Origin: Comamonas antarctica
Lineage (GTDB): Bacteria > Pseudomonadota > Gammaproteobacteria > Burkholderiales > Burkholderiaceae_C
Reading direction: 5' to 3'
Length of the DNA: 64,000 nt
NCBI RefSeq assembly: GCF_013363755.1
Contig: NZ_CP054841.1
Location: 62,001-126,000, forward strand
Of this stretch, positions 1 through 9,928 are shown one piece after another. The notes beneath the pieces were generated by a model. That model did not search any database. It was not told where the DNA came from and was given only the letters and a program-made list of their open reading frames with translations. Position 1 is the first letter of the stretch; every line of letters begins with the position of its first letter. A program made the position numbers and the translations under genes.

Positions 1-1
1 G

Positions 2-238
2 GCGCCGCGCAATCTGCTGCCGCTTGCCGCGCTGGCCGGCATTGACTGTCCGACGCTGTTTGTCGTCGGCAGCGAGGACCCGCTGGTGCCCATCGAGGCC
101 ATGCAGGCGTTCGCGCAGCAAGTGCCGGGCAGCGAACTGCGCGTGGTGGAGGGCGCGGGCCACTCGGCCTACTTCGAGAAGCCCGTGGAATTCAACGAGA
201 ATGTGCTGGCATTCCTGCGCCGCCATCTTCTGCGCTAG
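2..238 (+). CDS. alpha/beta hydrolase, C-terminal fragment (5' end outside window)
   Basis: Frame 2 is open from the window edge to a TAG at 236-238 and encodes 78 residues that match the last part of an alpha/beta-hydrolase fold. The acid segment reads VGSEDPLVP, in which the Asp would be the catalytic acid, and EGAGHSAYFEKP carries the catalytic His followed by the usual helix ending in LAFLRRHLL. The nucleophile elbow is upstream and not visible, so the substrate cannot be named. The following acetyltransferase gene starts 27 bases later on the same strand and may be co-transcribed. Confidence 0.85.
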   Translation, partial: APRNLLPLAALAGIDCPTLFVVGSEDPLVPIEAMQAFAQQVPGSELRVVEGAGHSAYFEKPVEFNENVLAFLRRHLLR

Positions 239-265
239 TTGCCTGCGGCAACGGCGCGCCTGCCG

Positions 266-1090
266 ATGAATACCGAGTTCACGTCCGCCCGCCACCCTCC
301 CACCACGTTGCCGCTGTACAGCGCCCTGGCCCATGCGGGCGCGGCCAGCGTGCAGCAGCTGGAGCAGCGCGGCTTCAATGCCTGGCCCGCGCCGCGCAGC
401 GCGGTCATGGGCGACTGGCTGCTGCGCAGCGCCGGGGGTTACACCAAGCGCGCCAACTCGGCCAATGCCCTGCAGCCCGGGGCCGCGCTGACGCCGCAGC
501 TGCTCCAGCAGATCGAAGCCCACTACGCACGCCAGCAGCTGGCCTGCATTTTCCGGCTCAGCCCGCTGGCCGATGCGGGCGTCGAGGCGCTGCTGCAGGC
601 CCGCGGCTATCGCGCGATCGAGCCCTCGCTGCTGATGCAGCGCGCCACGCAGGCCGAAGACAGTCGCTGGCAGCCGGCGGCGCAGGTGCAGCTGCAGTCG
701 CATTCCGCGTTGCAGACCAGCTGGCTTGACGGCTATTGCGCGGCCAGCGAGCACCCGCCGCAGCAGCAGCCCGCGCACCGCGCCGTATTGGAGTCGATCG
801 GCATGCGCTGCGCCTATCTCACGCTGGCGCAGCACGGCGCGGTCCGCGCTTGGGGCCTGGCGGTGTTCGAGCGCGATGCCGTGGGCCTCTACGAAGTGCT
901 GGTGCATCCCGCGCACCGCGGCCAGGGCCTGGGGCGGCAGATGGTCCTGGCCCTGCTGCAGTGGGCCGCGCGGCAAGGCGCAACCCATACCGATCTGCAG
1001 GTCGGCGGCGGCAATCTGCGCGCGCAGCAGCTTTACACCGGCCTGGGCTTTGCGCCGGTCTACGGCTACCACTACCGAGTGCAGGCCTGA
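266..1090 (+). CDS. GNAT family N-acetyltransferase
   Basis: A 274-residue protein when started at the ATG at 266; an in-frame TTG at 239 would add nine unconvincing residues. The C-terminal third holds a clear GNAT core: a beta-strand ending LYEVLVHPAHR, then the acetyl-CoA pyrophosphate loop GQGLGRQM, and later the NLRAQQLYTGLGF segment typical of motif B. The first about 150 residues are poorly conserved and may be a second, degenerate GNAT-like half, since two-domain GNATs of this length exist. The acceptor substrate is unknown. It lies 27 bases after the hydrolase fragment and converges on the VOC gene with a 9-base gap. Confidence 0.85.
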   Translation: MNTEFTSARHPPTTLPLYSALAHAGAASVQQLEQRGFNAWPAPRSAVMGDWLLRSAGGYTKRANSANALQPGAALTPQLLQQIEAHYARQQLACIFRLSPLADAGVEALLQARGYRAIEPSLLMQRATQAEDSRWQPAAQVQLQSHSALQTSWLDGYCAASEHPPQQQPAHRAVLESIGMRCAYLTLAQHGAVRAWGLAVFERDAVGLYEVLVHPAHRGQGLGRQMVLALLQWAARQGATHTDLQVGGGNLRAQQLYTGLGFAPVYGYHYRVQA

Positions 1091-1099
1091 AGCCTGCGA

Positions 1100-1579
1100 T
1101 CAGCCGCGGCGCGCGGCCTCGATGGCGGCAATGTCGATCTTCTTCATGGTCATCATGGCTTCGAAGACGCGCCGCGCCACGGCCGGGTCGGGATCGGTGG
1201 TGCCCTCGGTCAGCACGCGCGGCGTGATCTGCCAGGACACGCCCCAGCGGTCCTTGCACCAGCCGCATGCGCTTTCCTGGCCGCCGTTGCCGACGATCGC
1301 ATTCCACAGCCGGTCGGTTTCCTGCTGGTCGTCGGTGGCGATCTGGAAGGAGAAGGACTCGTTGTGCCGGAACTGCGGCCCGCCGTTGAGGCCCAGGCAG
1401 GGAATGCCGGCGACGGTGAAATTCACCGTGAGCACATCGCCCTGCTTGCCCGCGGGATAGTCGGCCGGCGCGCGGTGCACGGCCTGCACGGCGCTGTCGG
1501 GAAAGGTCTGGGCGTAGAAGCGGGCGGCTTCTTCGGCCGTGCCGTCGTACCAGAGGCAGAGGGTGTTCCTGGGGATCAT
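1100..1579 (-). CDS. VOC superfamily protein (PhnB / 3-demethylubiquinone methyltransferase-like fold)
   Basis: A 159-residue protein with the paired beta-alpha-beta-beta-beta modules of the vicinal oxygen chelate fold. It begins with strand residues NTLCLWYDGTAEEAARFY, has the central GLNGGPQF segment, and a second half containing CGWCKDRWGVSWQITP, which is the signature of the PhnB-like subfamily often misannotated as 3-demethylubiquinone-9 3-methyltransferase. No metal triad or substrate can be assigned. The ATG at 1579 is preceded by AGGAG at good spacing. The gene is divergent from ada across 243 bases that contain one copy of the dispersed palindromic repeat. Confidence 0.85.
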   Translation of the reverse strand: MIPRNTLCLWYDGTAEEAARFYAQTFPDSAVQAVHRAPADYPAGKQGDVLTVNFTVAGIPCLGLNGGPQFRHNESFSFQIATDDQQETDRLWNAIVGNGGQESACGWCKDRWGVSWQITPRVLTEGTTDPDPAVARRVFEAMMTMKKIDIAAIEAARRG

Positions 1580-1609
1580 GGCGGCTCCTGGAGGTGCTGG
1601 AGGGCAGGA

Positions 1610-1649
1610 CGTTCATGCTTCGACGCGGCTCACCACGAACGGTTGAACC
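1610..1649. repeat. dispersed palindromic repeat, degenerate copy
   Basis: The segment contains GTTCATGCTTCGAC then GCTCACCACGAACGG, which closely matches the right arm of the larger palindrome at 33893-33983. It sits between the divergent VOC and ada genes. It is probably a decayed member of the same intergenic repeat family as those near 7914, 26231 and 33893. Confidence 0.55.
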
Positions 1650-1822
1650 GCGCGCCTGGAGCCTGGATCGATTGTCATTTGCCATTTCCATGCTGGCTAC
1701 CCGGTCCCGCATGCGCAGCAGGGAGATTGCTCCACCCGCAGAATTCAAGCGCAAGAATCGGAGTGCTTGCGGCCCCATTCGGCGCTATCGTGCCGACACC
1801 CATTGCACCCCAGGAAGCGAGC

Positions 1823-2919
<1,097 letters not shown>

Positions 2920-2932
<13 letters not shown>

Positions 2933-4251
2933 ACCGGCATTTCCGCCTGCACGCGGATCTGGTCGATATTCGCCTCGCCCTGCGCCGGGTTCACGCGGTG
3001 CACGCCGTAGCGCAGCAGCAGCGCCAGGCCCTTCGCCGCGCCCTGGCGCAGCGTATAGCGCAGCAGCAGGTCGCGCTCCCAATGCCGGCCGTTGCTGCCC
3101 GCGTAGCCCAGGTAGCTGGCGTAGATCGGCGTCAGCCGGCTGTTGTCAATGCCGGTGCCGCGCGTATAGGCGATACCCGCGCTCAGGCCGGGCGCGACCA
3201 GCGTGGCGAGATCGACGTCGTAGCGCAGCTGCCACGACGCCTCGCCTGGGCCGTTGAAGTCCGACAGCTGCATCGCGTTTTCGAGCCAGATCGAGCCACG
3301 GTTGACATAGTCGAACGGCGTGTCGCCATGGACCTTCTGATAGCCCAGGCCAAAGCGGTGTATCCCGGTGGCGTAGCTGCCCATCAGGCTGAACGTGGTG
3401 TTGTCCACCACGCCGGCGCGCGCCTGGCCGGTATCGCGGTTGCGGTAGAGATTGAAGCTCAACGCCAGCGCCTGCTTGTGCGCCAGCTCAAGCTGGTAGG
3501 CGCTGCCCAGATACCAGGTGTTCCAGTAATCCTCATATTGGCCGGCATAGCTGCTCAGGCTCCAGTGCTTGACCGGCGTGGTCCAGGTGCCGCCGAAGAA
3601 GCTGAAGGCGTCGCCATTCGCGCCCGAATAATTGGCCAGCAGCTTGCCGCCATTCTTGCGGCTGTTGCGGTCGGCCCAGGCCGTGAAGCGCCCCGCCTGC
3701 AGTGCCAGCGAGGGAATATCGCTGCTGCTCAGCAGCCAGCCGCGATTGGTTTCGGGCAGCAGCCGCGTGTCGGAGGAATTGAAGATCGGGTTGCGCGTGC
3801 GCATTTCGCCGAGCCGCAGTTCGGTGGACGACACGCGCAGCTTGAGCGCCGCGCCCGCGCGGCCAAAGCTGCGCGGGATGTCCTGCCCGTTCTTGGCGAC
3901 ATAACGCGGTGTCGCGCGCGCGCTGTCCGGCTGGGTATCGATGTTGATGGCGCCATGCACATGCGCGTCGATGCCCAGCCCCACCGCGCCCTGCGTATAG
4001 CCCGACTGCAAGTTCAGCATCAGCCCGTAGCCCGACTCGCGTGCCCGGGTCTTGCCGCGCGCGCCATTGGTGGCGCGAAAACTGCTGCCGTGGCGGTAGT
4101 CGAGCTGCTCGTAGACCAGGCGGTTTTGCATCTGCAGCTGCGCGCCTTCGATGAGACCGGTGGCCGTATCCTGTGCGCCCGCCAGCACCGGACCGCAAAG
4201 GCACAGCAACGCGGCGCTGCCCGCGCCCAGGGAATATCGCTTCAGTGCCAT
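2920..4251 (-). CDS. OprD-family outer-membrane porin
   Basis: A 443-residue protein with an N-terminal signal peptide ending near CGPVLAGAQ and repeated amphipathic beta-strands up to a C-terminal phenylalanine (MPVQLF), the usual end of an outer-membrane barrel. Phrases such as RNPIFNSSDTRLLPE, the LALQAGRFTAWADRN strand and the RGTGID segment are typical of the OprD/OpdP porin family, which lets small solutes such as basic amino acids or carboxylates cross the outer membrane. The start is the ATG at 4251, just five bases after the stop of the pseudoazurin gene, so the two are almost certainly co-transcribed. It is the last gene of the riboswitch-led run that begins at 7875. The transported solute cannot be read from the sequence. 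Confidence 0.85.
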
Positions 4252-4617
4252 GGTGTTCAGCGCGCGGCGCGCGCGGCAATGTCCTGAAAGCGCTTTTGCG
4301 CGCGCTCGGGCGCGTCGGCGGGGATCTTCAGCGTGGACAGCGGCGCAGCGCCGACCTGCACCAGCATCACCATGCCCATTGCGTAGTGCGGCAGGCATTT
4401 GATGCCGTAGAGGCCCGGCTCGGTGAACGCCACTTCGATCTCTTCATTGATCCGGCCCTTGAAGGGCTGCGCCCCCGCGGGCAGCATGCCGTCGATCGAC
4501 ACAGCGTCGTGGCCGCTGCTGCTGGCCAGGAACTTGATCCGGTCCCCGGGCTCGAGCTGGATGAACTCGGGCTCGTAGACCATGGCGCCCTGGCTGCCGC
4601 GGTTGAGCATCCTCACT

Positions 4618-5471
<854 letters not shown>

Positions 5472-5475
<4 letters not shown>

Positions 5476-6530
5476 GTGCGGCCTCCGCGGCCCTTGAGCA
5501 GGATGGCGGCAAACACCGGCGCGCCCACCAGCGCGGTGATGACGCCGATCGGCAGCACCTGGCCTGGAAGCAAGGTGCGCGAGATCACATCGGCGGCAAT
5601 CAGGAAGATCGCACCGATCAAGGCGCTGGCCGGAATCAGCCGGCGGTGGCGCACGCCGACCAGAAAGCGCGCGGCATGCGGAATCACCAGCCCGACAAAA
5701 CCGATCGCGCCGACGATGGACACCATCACCGCCGTGATCAGCGCCGCGGCCAGCAGCAGCACCAGCTGCACGCGCCGCACCGGCACGCCCAGCGCGGCCG
5801 CGGATTCGCTGCCGAAGGTGAACGCATCGAGCGCGCGCGCATGCCACAGGCAGACCGCCAGGCCCGCCACGGCCACCGCCGCCGTGAGCAGCGTATCGCT
5901 CCAGCGCACGCCGCTCAGGTTGCCCAGCAGCCAGAACATGATGCCGCGCGCCTGTTCGGCGCTGCCCGACTTGGTGATGATCAGCGAGGTCAATGCATTG
6001 AACAGCTGCGAGCCCGCGATGCCGGCCAGCACGATCTGCGCGCCATTGCGCAGGCCGCCGCTGCCGGCCGCATGCGCGAGCAGCGCCACCAGCGCGAACG
6101 CGCACACGGCGCCAAAGAAGGCGCCGGTGGTCATGGAGATCGCGCCCGCGCCCAGCCCGGCCACGGACACCAGTACCGCGCCCGTCGAGGCGCCGGCGGA
6201 GATGCCCAGCAGATAGGGTTCGGCCAGCGCATTGCGCAGCAGCGATTGCAGGATCACGCCCGAGATCGCCAGGCCCGCGCCGCAGCTGGCGGCCACCAGC
6301 GCGCGCGCGAGGCGGTAGTTCCAGACAATGCCCTGGTCGATGGGATCGACCGGATACCCGGCGCCCGCGAGCTGGTTGGCCAGCACCTGCCAGACCACGC
6401 CGGGGGCAATCGAGGTTTCGCCAATCGCCACGCCAAGCAGCACGGCCAGGGCCAGCAGCGCCAGCGCGGCGCCGGTCAGCAAAAGAATGCGCACGATCGG
6501 ATGCATGGGAAAGAGGCGGCGCCAGGCCAC
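5472..6530 (-). CDS. btuC: FecCD-family ABC permease, probable cobalamin importer
   Basis: A hydrophobic 352-residue permease of the BtuC/FecCD family with about ten membrane helices. Family hallmarks include LARALVAASCGAGLAISG, the NALAEPYLLGISAGA loop, the SIVGAIGFVGLVIPHAAR cytoplasmic coupling helix and a closing GAPVFAAILLKGR. The start could be GTG 6530 or ATG 6506; I give the longer form because a weak GAG lies about ten bases before the GTG. It sits 10 bases after btuF and overlaps btuD by four bases. It forms the transmembrane channel of the riboswitch-controlled importer. Confidence 0.92.
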
Positions 6531-6540
6531 CGGATGCTGC

Positions 6541-7551
6541 TCAACGCGCCCGCGCCTGCAGCTTCAGCGCCGCCTGCGCGATCTGCTCCATGCCATCGAC
6601 CATGCGGATCGAGCCCTGCAGCGCATCGGCGTCGACGATCACGATGCGCTCGTTCTTCACCGCGTCCATATGCCGCGTGACCGGGTCCTGCTTCAGGAAC
6701 TCGAGCTTCTTGCGGTAGTCGTCGGCGGGAAAGCGGCGGCGGTCCATGCGCGCGATGATCAGGATCGACGGGTTGGCCCTGGCAATGGTTTCCCAGCCCA
6801 CCGTGGGCCACTCCTCGGCCGAGCCCACGATATTGCGCAGGCCCAGCGTCTGCAGCATGTAGCCGGCCACGCCCTTTTGCCCGGCCATGTACGGATCGAT
6901 GGCCAGATCGGCGCTCGAAAACCACAGCGCGGCCGTCAGGTCCTTGAGCTTCGAGCCCTGCAACTGCGCCACGGCCCTGGCCTGGCGCTGCTTGAGTTCA
7001 TCGACCAGGGCCTTGCCACGCGGCTCGACATCGAAGATCTGCGCCAGCTGCTGCACGCTCTTGTAGAGCGCATTGACGTCATAGGCCGCGGTGCGCGTGC
7101 CGTCGGCGCCGCTGAGATTGTTCTTGCCTTCGCAGTCCGACGGCATCGCATAGCTGGCAATGCGCAGGTCATGGAACTGCTCGCGCGTGCCGACCACGCC
7201 CTCCTTGCCGACCATCCACTCGAACTGCGACACCACCAGCGCCGGGCGCTTGCCGATCACGGCCTCGAAGCTCGGGTCGTTGTCGGCCAGGCGCGGCACC
7301 TTGTCGTTGATGGCCTTGAACTGCGGCTGCACGGCGTTGAACCACAGCGCGGTGCCCGCCAGCTTGTCGCCCAGCCCCAGCGCATAAAGCATCTCGGTGC
7401 CGGCCTGGCCGATGGTCACCGCCGATGCGGGCGCCTTGTCGAACGTGAGCGTGTAGCCGCAGTTGTGCAGGCGCAGCGGGTAGTCGGTGGCATTGGCCGC
7501 GAGGGGCGCGGCGGCCAGCAGCAGGGACAAGGCAAGGCGTGGCATCGGCAT
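6541..7551 (-). CDS. btuF: periplasmic substrate-binding protein of cobalamin-type ABC importer
   Basis: A 336-residue protein when started at ATG 7551 (ATG 7545 is equally possible), which places a clear signal peptide at the front (LALSLLLAAAPLAANA). The rest is a class III (BtuF/FepB/TroA-like) binding protein, with an early strand TIGQAGTEMLYALGLGDKLAGT, the VVSQFEW strand and a late PSILIIARMD strand. It lacks lipobox features and should be soluble in the periplasm. It is the first gene after the minus-strand cobalamin riboswitch, with a leader of about 140 bases, which is why corrinoid binding is the preferred role. No BtuB-type outer-membrane receptor adjoins it. Confidence 0.88.
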   Translation of the reverse strand: MPMPRLALSLLLAAAPLAANATDYPLRLHNCGYTLTFDKAPASAVTIGQAGTEMLYALGLGDKLAGTALWFNAVQPQFKAINDKVPRLADNDPSFEAVIGKRPALVVSQFEWMVGKEGVVGTREQFHDLRIASYAMPSDCEGKNNLSGADGTRTAAYDVNALYKSVQQLAQIFDVEPRGKALVDELKQRQARAVAQLQGSKLKDLTAALWFSSADLAIDPYMAGQKGVAGYMLQTLGLRNIVGSAEEWPTVGWETIARANPSILIIARMDRRRFPADDYRKKLEFLKQDPVTRHMDAVKNERIVIVDADALQGSIRMVDGMEQIAQAALKLQARAR

Positions 7552-7691
7552 CGGGTCGGTCTTTCCAGAAAAGGCAGGAGTTTTCCGAAAGCCAGCAATG
7601 CACGATGGCGCCTGCCGCGGCATGCGGCACGGCGGAGTCCAAGCCATTGGTCGCTTCCCGGACACCCCGCCGGCAATGATCATTTCCTTCC

Positions 7692-7875
7692 TCGGCAGGT
7701 CTCCTGACTGGCAAGTCGCCGCTGGCGCGCCGCCTTCCCGAACCTGCGTTCAGTGGCATGTGGCGCGCCCGCTCGTTGCCTACAGTTGCGGGGGCAGTTC
7801 CATTGCATGGGCGCCCGGGTCTTGCAGACGGGGCGCTCTGGATTCCCTCATGCGGCTTTTTGACGGCGGCATGTC
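7692..7875 (-). promoter_or_regulatory. cobalamin riboswitch upstream of btuFCD
   Basis: Read on the minus strand, the leader shows the canonical order of AdoCbl-riboswitch elements: a GAGGGAATCC motif, CTGCCCCCGCAACTGTAGGC, the B12-box-like GCCACTG followed by GGGAAGGCGG, and the closing GCCAGTCAGGAGACCTGCC. It ends about 140 bases before the btuF start. Binding of adenosylcobalamin normally shuts off expression, so uptake should rise when cobalamin is scarce. The expression platform was not resolved. Confidence 0.93.
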
Positions 7876-7913
7876 CTTGCGGAACCGGAGGTGGGGGTTA
7901 ATGTAGCTGAACC

Positions 7914-7940
7914 CGTTTGCCCCGAGCCGGTCGAAGGGGG
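7914..7940. repeat. dispersed palindromic repeat, half copy
   Basis: GTTTGCCCCGAGCCGGTCGAAGGGG is a diverged version of the arm CCGTTCGCCCTGAGCTTATCG found at 33893. It lies in the 100-base gap between the minus-strand riboswitch and the GNAT gene. Only one arm is recognisable. Confidence 0.5.
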
Positions 7941-7978
7941 TGAACCCGACAAAATAGAGATGCCCTAGAGTTTCTTCC

Positions 7979-8464
7979 ATGCCCATCGACACCGTTCATG
8001 CCTGCGCCCCCGTCCTTGATTTCCTCCAGCAGGCCCGCGCCGAGATGTTTGCCGGCCGCCTCGACACCTGCGCGATGGCGCCGGATCTGCGGGACTTCGA
8101 ATCCACCTACACCCAGGGCCACGGCCTGATGCTGGCCGCCCATGAGCCCGCCCTGGGCATTGTCGGCACCATTGCCTGGCGCGCCTATGACCATCGCTTT
8201 GCGCAGCTGGACTTTGCCGGCCGGCGCGTCGTGGAGGTGGTGCGGCTGTATGTGCGGCCCGCGTGCCGGCGGCGCGGCATTGCCGATGCGCTGTTCGCGG
8301 CGCTCAAGGAACAGGCGCGCGCGCAGGGCATCGAGGTGCTGTATCTGCATACCCACCCCTTCCTGCCCGGCGCCGAGGCTTTCTGGCAGCGCCATGGCTT
8401 CGAGGTCCTCTGCCGCGATGCCGATCCGCAATGGCAGACCATCCATATGCAATGCGCGCTGTAA
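7979..8464 (+). CDS. GNAT family N-acetyltransferase
   Basis: A 161-residue single-domain acetyltransferase. The core is VVEVVRLYVRPACRRRGIADALFAALKEQA, whose RRRGIA loop binds the acetyl-CoA pyrophosphate, and the downstream EAFWQRHGFEVL is the usual motif B. The acceptor is unknown. It stands alone between two oppositely directed cobalamin riboswitches. Because it reads toward cobW it could be transcribed into the second riboswitch, but a good -10 box starts just 34 bases after its stop, so cobW has its own promoter. No link to cobalamin metabolism can be shown from sequence. Confidence 0.85.
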   Translation: MPIDTVHACAPVLDFLQQARAEMFAGRLDTCAMAPDLRDFESTYTQGHGLMLAAHEPALGIVGTIAWRAYDHRFAQLDFAGRRVVEVVRLYVRPACRRRGIADALFAALKEQARAQGIEVLYLHTHPFLPGAEAFWQRHGFEVLCRDADPQWQTIHMQCAL

Positions 8465-8497
8465 TGCCCTGCGCCGGGGAGATCGCCGACCGGCTCC

Positions 8498-8503
8498 TAT
8501 AAT
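8498..8503 (+). promoter_or_regulatory. probable -10 box of the cobW-cobN promoter
   Basis: A perfect TATAAT lies about ten bases before the first structured element of the plus-strand cobalamin riboswitch, just where a transcription start is expected. No good TTGACA-like -35 box stands 17 bases upstream, so an activator or another sigma preference is possible. Confidence 0.5.
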
Positions 8504-8512
8504 CGCCGCACC

Positions 8513-8702
8513 CGTACAGGAGTCCCGGGCCGCAGTCGCGGCCGGGGTGAAACGGGAAGACCGGTGACCTCCCGCGCGGGAGCATTCCGGCGCAGCCCCC
8601 GCTGCTGTAAGCCTGACAGACACATCTCGACGCCACTGGGCCGCGGCCCGGGAAGGCGGTGTGCGCTGGACGAAGGCAAGCCAGAATACCGACCTGTACG
8701 AA
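8513..8702 (+). promoter_or_regulatory. cobalamin riboswitch upstream of cobW-cobN-chlID
   Basis: The leader contains the standard elements in order: ACAGGAGTCCCGGG, GGTGAAACGGGAAGACCGGTG, GCAGCCCCCGCTGCTGTAAG, the B12-box core GCCACTG followed by GGGAAGGCGG, and AAGCCAGAATACCGACCTGTA. About 170 bases remain before the cobW ATG. A GC hairpin with arms 8751-8757 (CTGCGCG) and 8785-8791 (CGCGCAG), followed by CTTTTG, could act as an intrinsic terminator in the expression platform, though its U-run is short. Confidence 0.93.
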
Positions 8703-8872
8703 TGCCGTTGTCTGCCACGGGGTGTGGCGGCGAACGTTCCGCGGCCGCGCCTGCGCGCTGCCGCGCGCGTCGTCGCCCGTCTCCCGCGCAGCTTTTGTAC
8801 CCTTTGTGCTGGACCGCGCCGGGCATTGCCTGCCTTTCGCGTCGCCGGCATGGCCTCTTCCCGGAGCACTCA

Positions 8873-9928
8873 ATGAAGCACCTGCCAAAAATCCCCGCGA
8901 CCATCGTCACCGGCTTCCTGGGCAGCGGCAAGACCACGCTGCTGCGCCATATCCTCGAGAACGCGGGCGGGCGCCGCATTGCCGTCATCGTCAACGAATT
9001 CGGCGAGCTGGGCATCGATGGCGACATCCTGCGCAGCTGCGGCATCGGCTGCGACGAGAACGGCGTCGAGCAGCAGGGACAGCTTTATGAACTCGCCAAC
9101 GGCTGCATGTGCTGCACCGTGCAGGAAGAGTTCTACCCGGTGATGCGCGAGCTGATCGCGCGGCGCGACGACATCGACCATATCCTGATCGAGACCAGCG
9201 GCCTGGCGCTGCCCAAGCCGCTGGTGCAGGCCTTCAACTGGCCCGAGATCAAGAACGCCTGCACCGTCGATGCGGTGATCACCGTGGTCGACACGCCCGC
9301 CACCGCCGCAGGTCAGTTCGCGGCCAATCCGGCCGCGGTCGATGCCCAGCGCCGCCAGGACCCGAACCTCGACCACGAATCGCCGCTGCACGAGCTGTTC
9401 GAGGACCAGCTGCTGTCGGCCGACCTGGTGGTGCTGACCAAGCTCGATCTGGCCAGCAGCGAAGACCGCGCCAGGGTCGAAGCCATCGTGCGCGAGGAAG
9501 TGCCGGCGCAGGTGAAGATCGTCGCCGCCAACCAGGGCAAGATCGATCTGGGCGTGGTGCTGGGCCTGTCCAGCGCGTCGGAAGAAAGCATTGAGCAGCG
9601 CCAGAGCCACCACAGCCATGACGACGACCACGACCACGACGATTTCGACTCGATTGTCGTCAAGCTGCCCGAAGTCGAGCGCGAGGCCTTGCTGGCCACG
9701 CTCGAGCGCATCGTGGCCGCGCACCAGGTCTACCGCATCAAGGGCTTTGTCGCCGTGCCGGGCAAGCCCATGCGCCTGGTGGTGCATGGCGTGGGCACGC
9801 GCTTCGACAGCTATTTCGACCGCCGCTGGGCCGCGGGCGAGGCGCCGCAGACGCATCTGGTGCTGATCGGCCACGACCTCGACGACACCGCGATCCGCGC
9901 CGAACTCGCCACGCTGGGAGCGCGCTGA
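8873..9928 (+). CDS. cobW: CobW-type GTPase, metal chaperone of cobalamin synthesis
   Basis: A 351-residue G3E-family GTPase. Walker A is GFLGSGKTT (residues 14-22), the metal-binding CxCC motif is Cys78-Met-Cys80-Cys81 and the G4 motif is TKLD. A His/Asp-rich stretch near residues 244-256 (HHSHDDDHDHDD) precedes the C-terminal CobW domain. Proteins of this group deliver metal ions, here presumably cobalt, to the chelatase. The ATG at 8873 follows the riboswitch leader with GGAG nine bases upstream. Its stop overlaps the cobN start as TGATG, and chlI follows cobN, supporting a single cobalt-insertion operon repressed by cobalamin. Confidence 0.95.
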   Translation: MKHLPKIPATIVTGFLGSGKTTLLRHILENAGGRRIAVIVNEFGELGIDGDILRSCGIGCDENGVEQQGQLYELANGCMCCTVQEEFYPVMRELIARRDDIDHILIETSGLALPKPLVQAFNWPEIKNACTVDAVITVVDTPATAAGQFAANPAAVDAQRRQDPNLDHESPLHELFEDQLLSADLVVLTKLDLASSEDRARVEAIVREEVPAQVKIVAANQGKIDLGVVLGLSSASEESIEQRQSHHSHDDDHDHDDFDSIVVKLPEVEREALLATLERIVAAHQVYRIKGFVAVPGKPMRLVVHGVGTRFDSYFDRRWAAGEAPQTHLVLIGHDLDDTAIRAELATLGAR

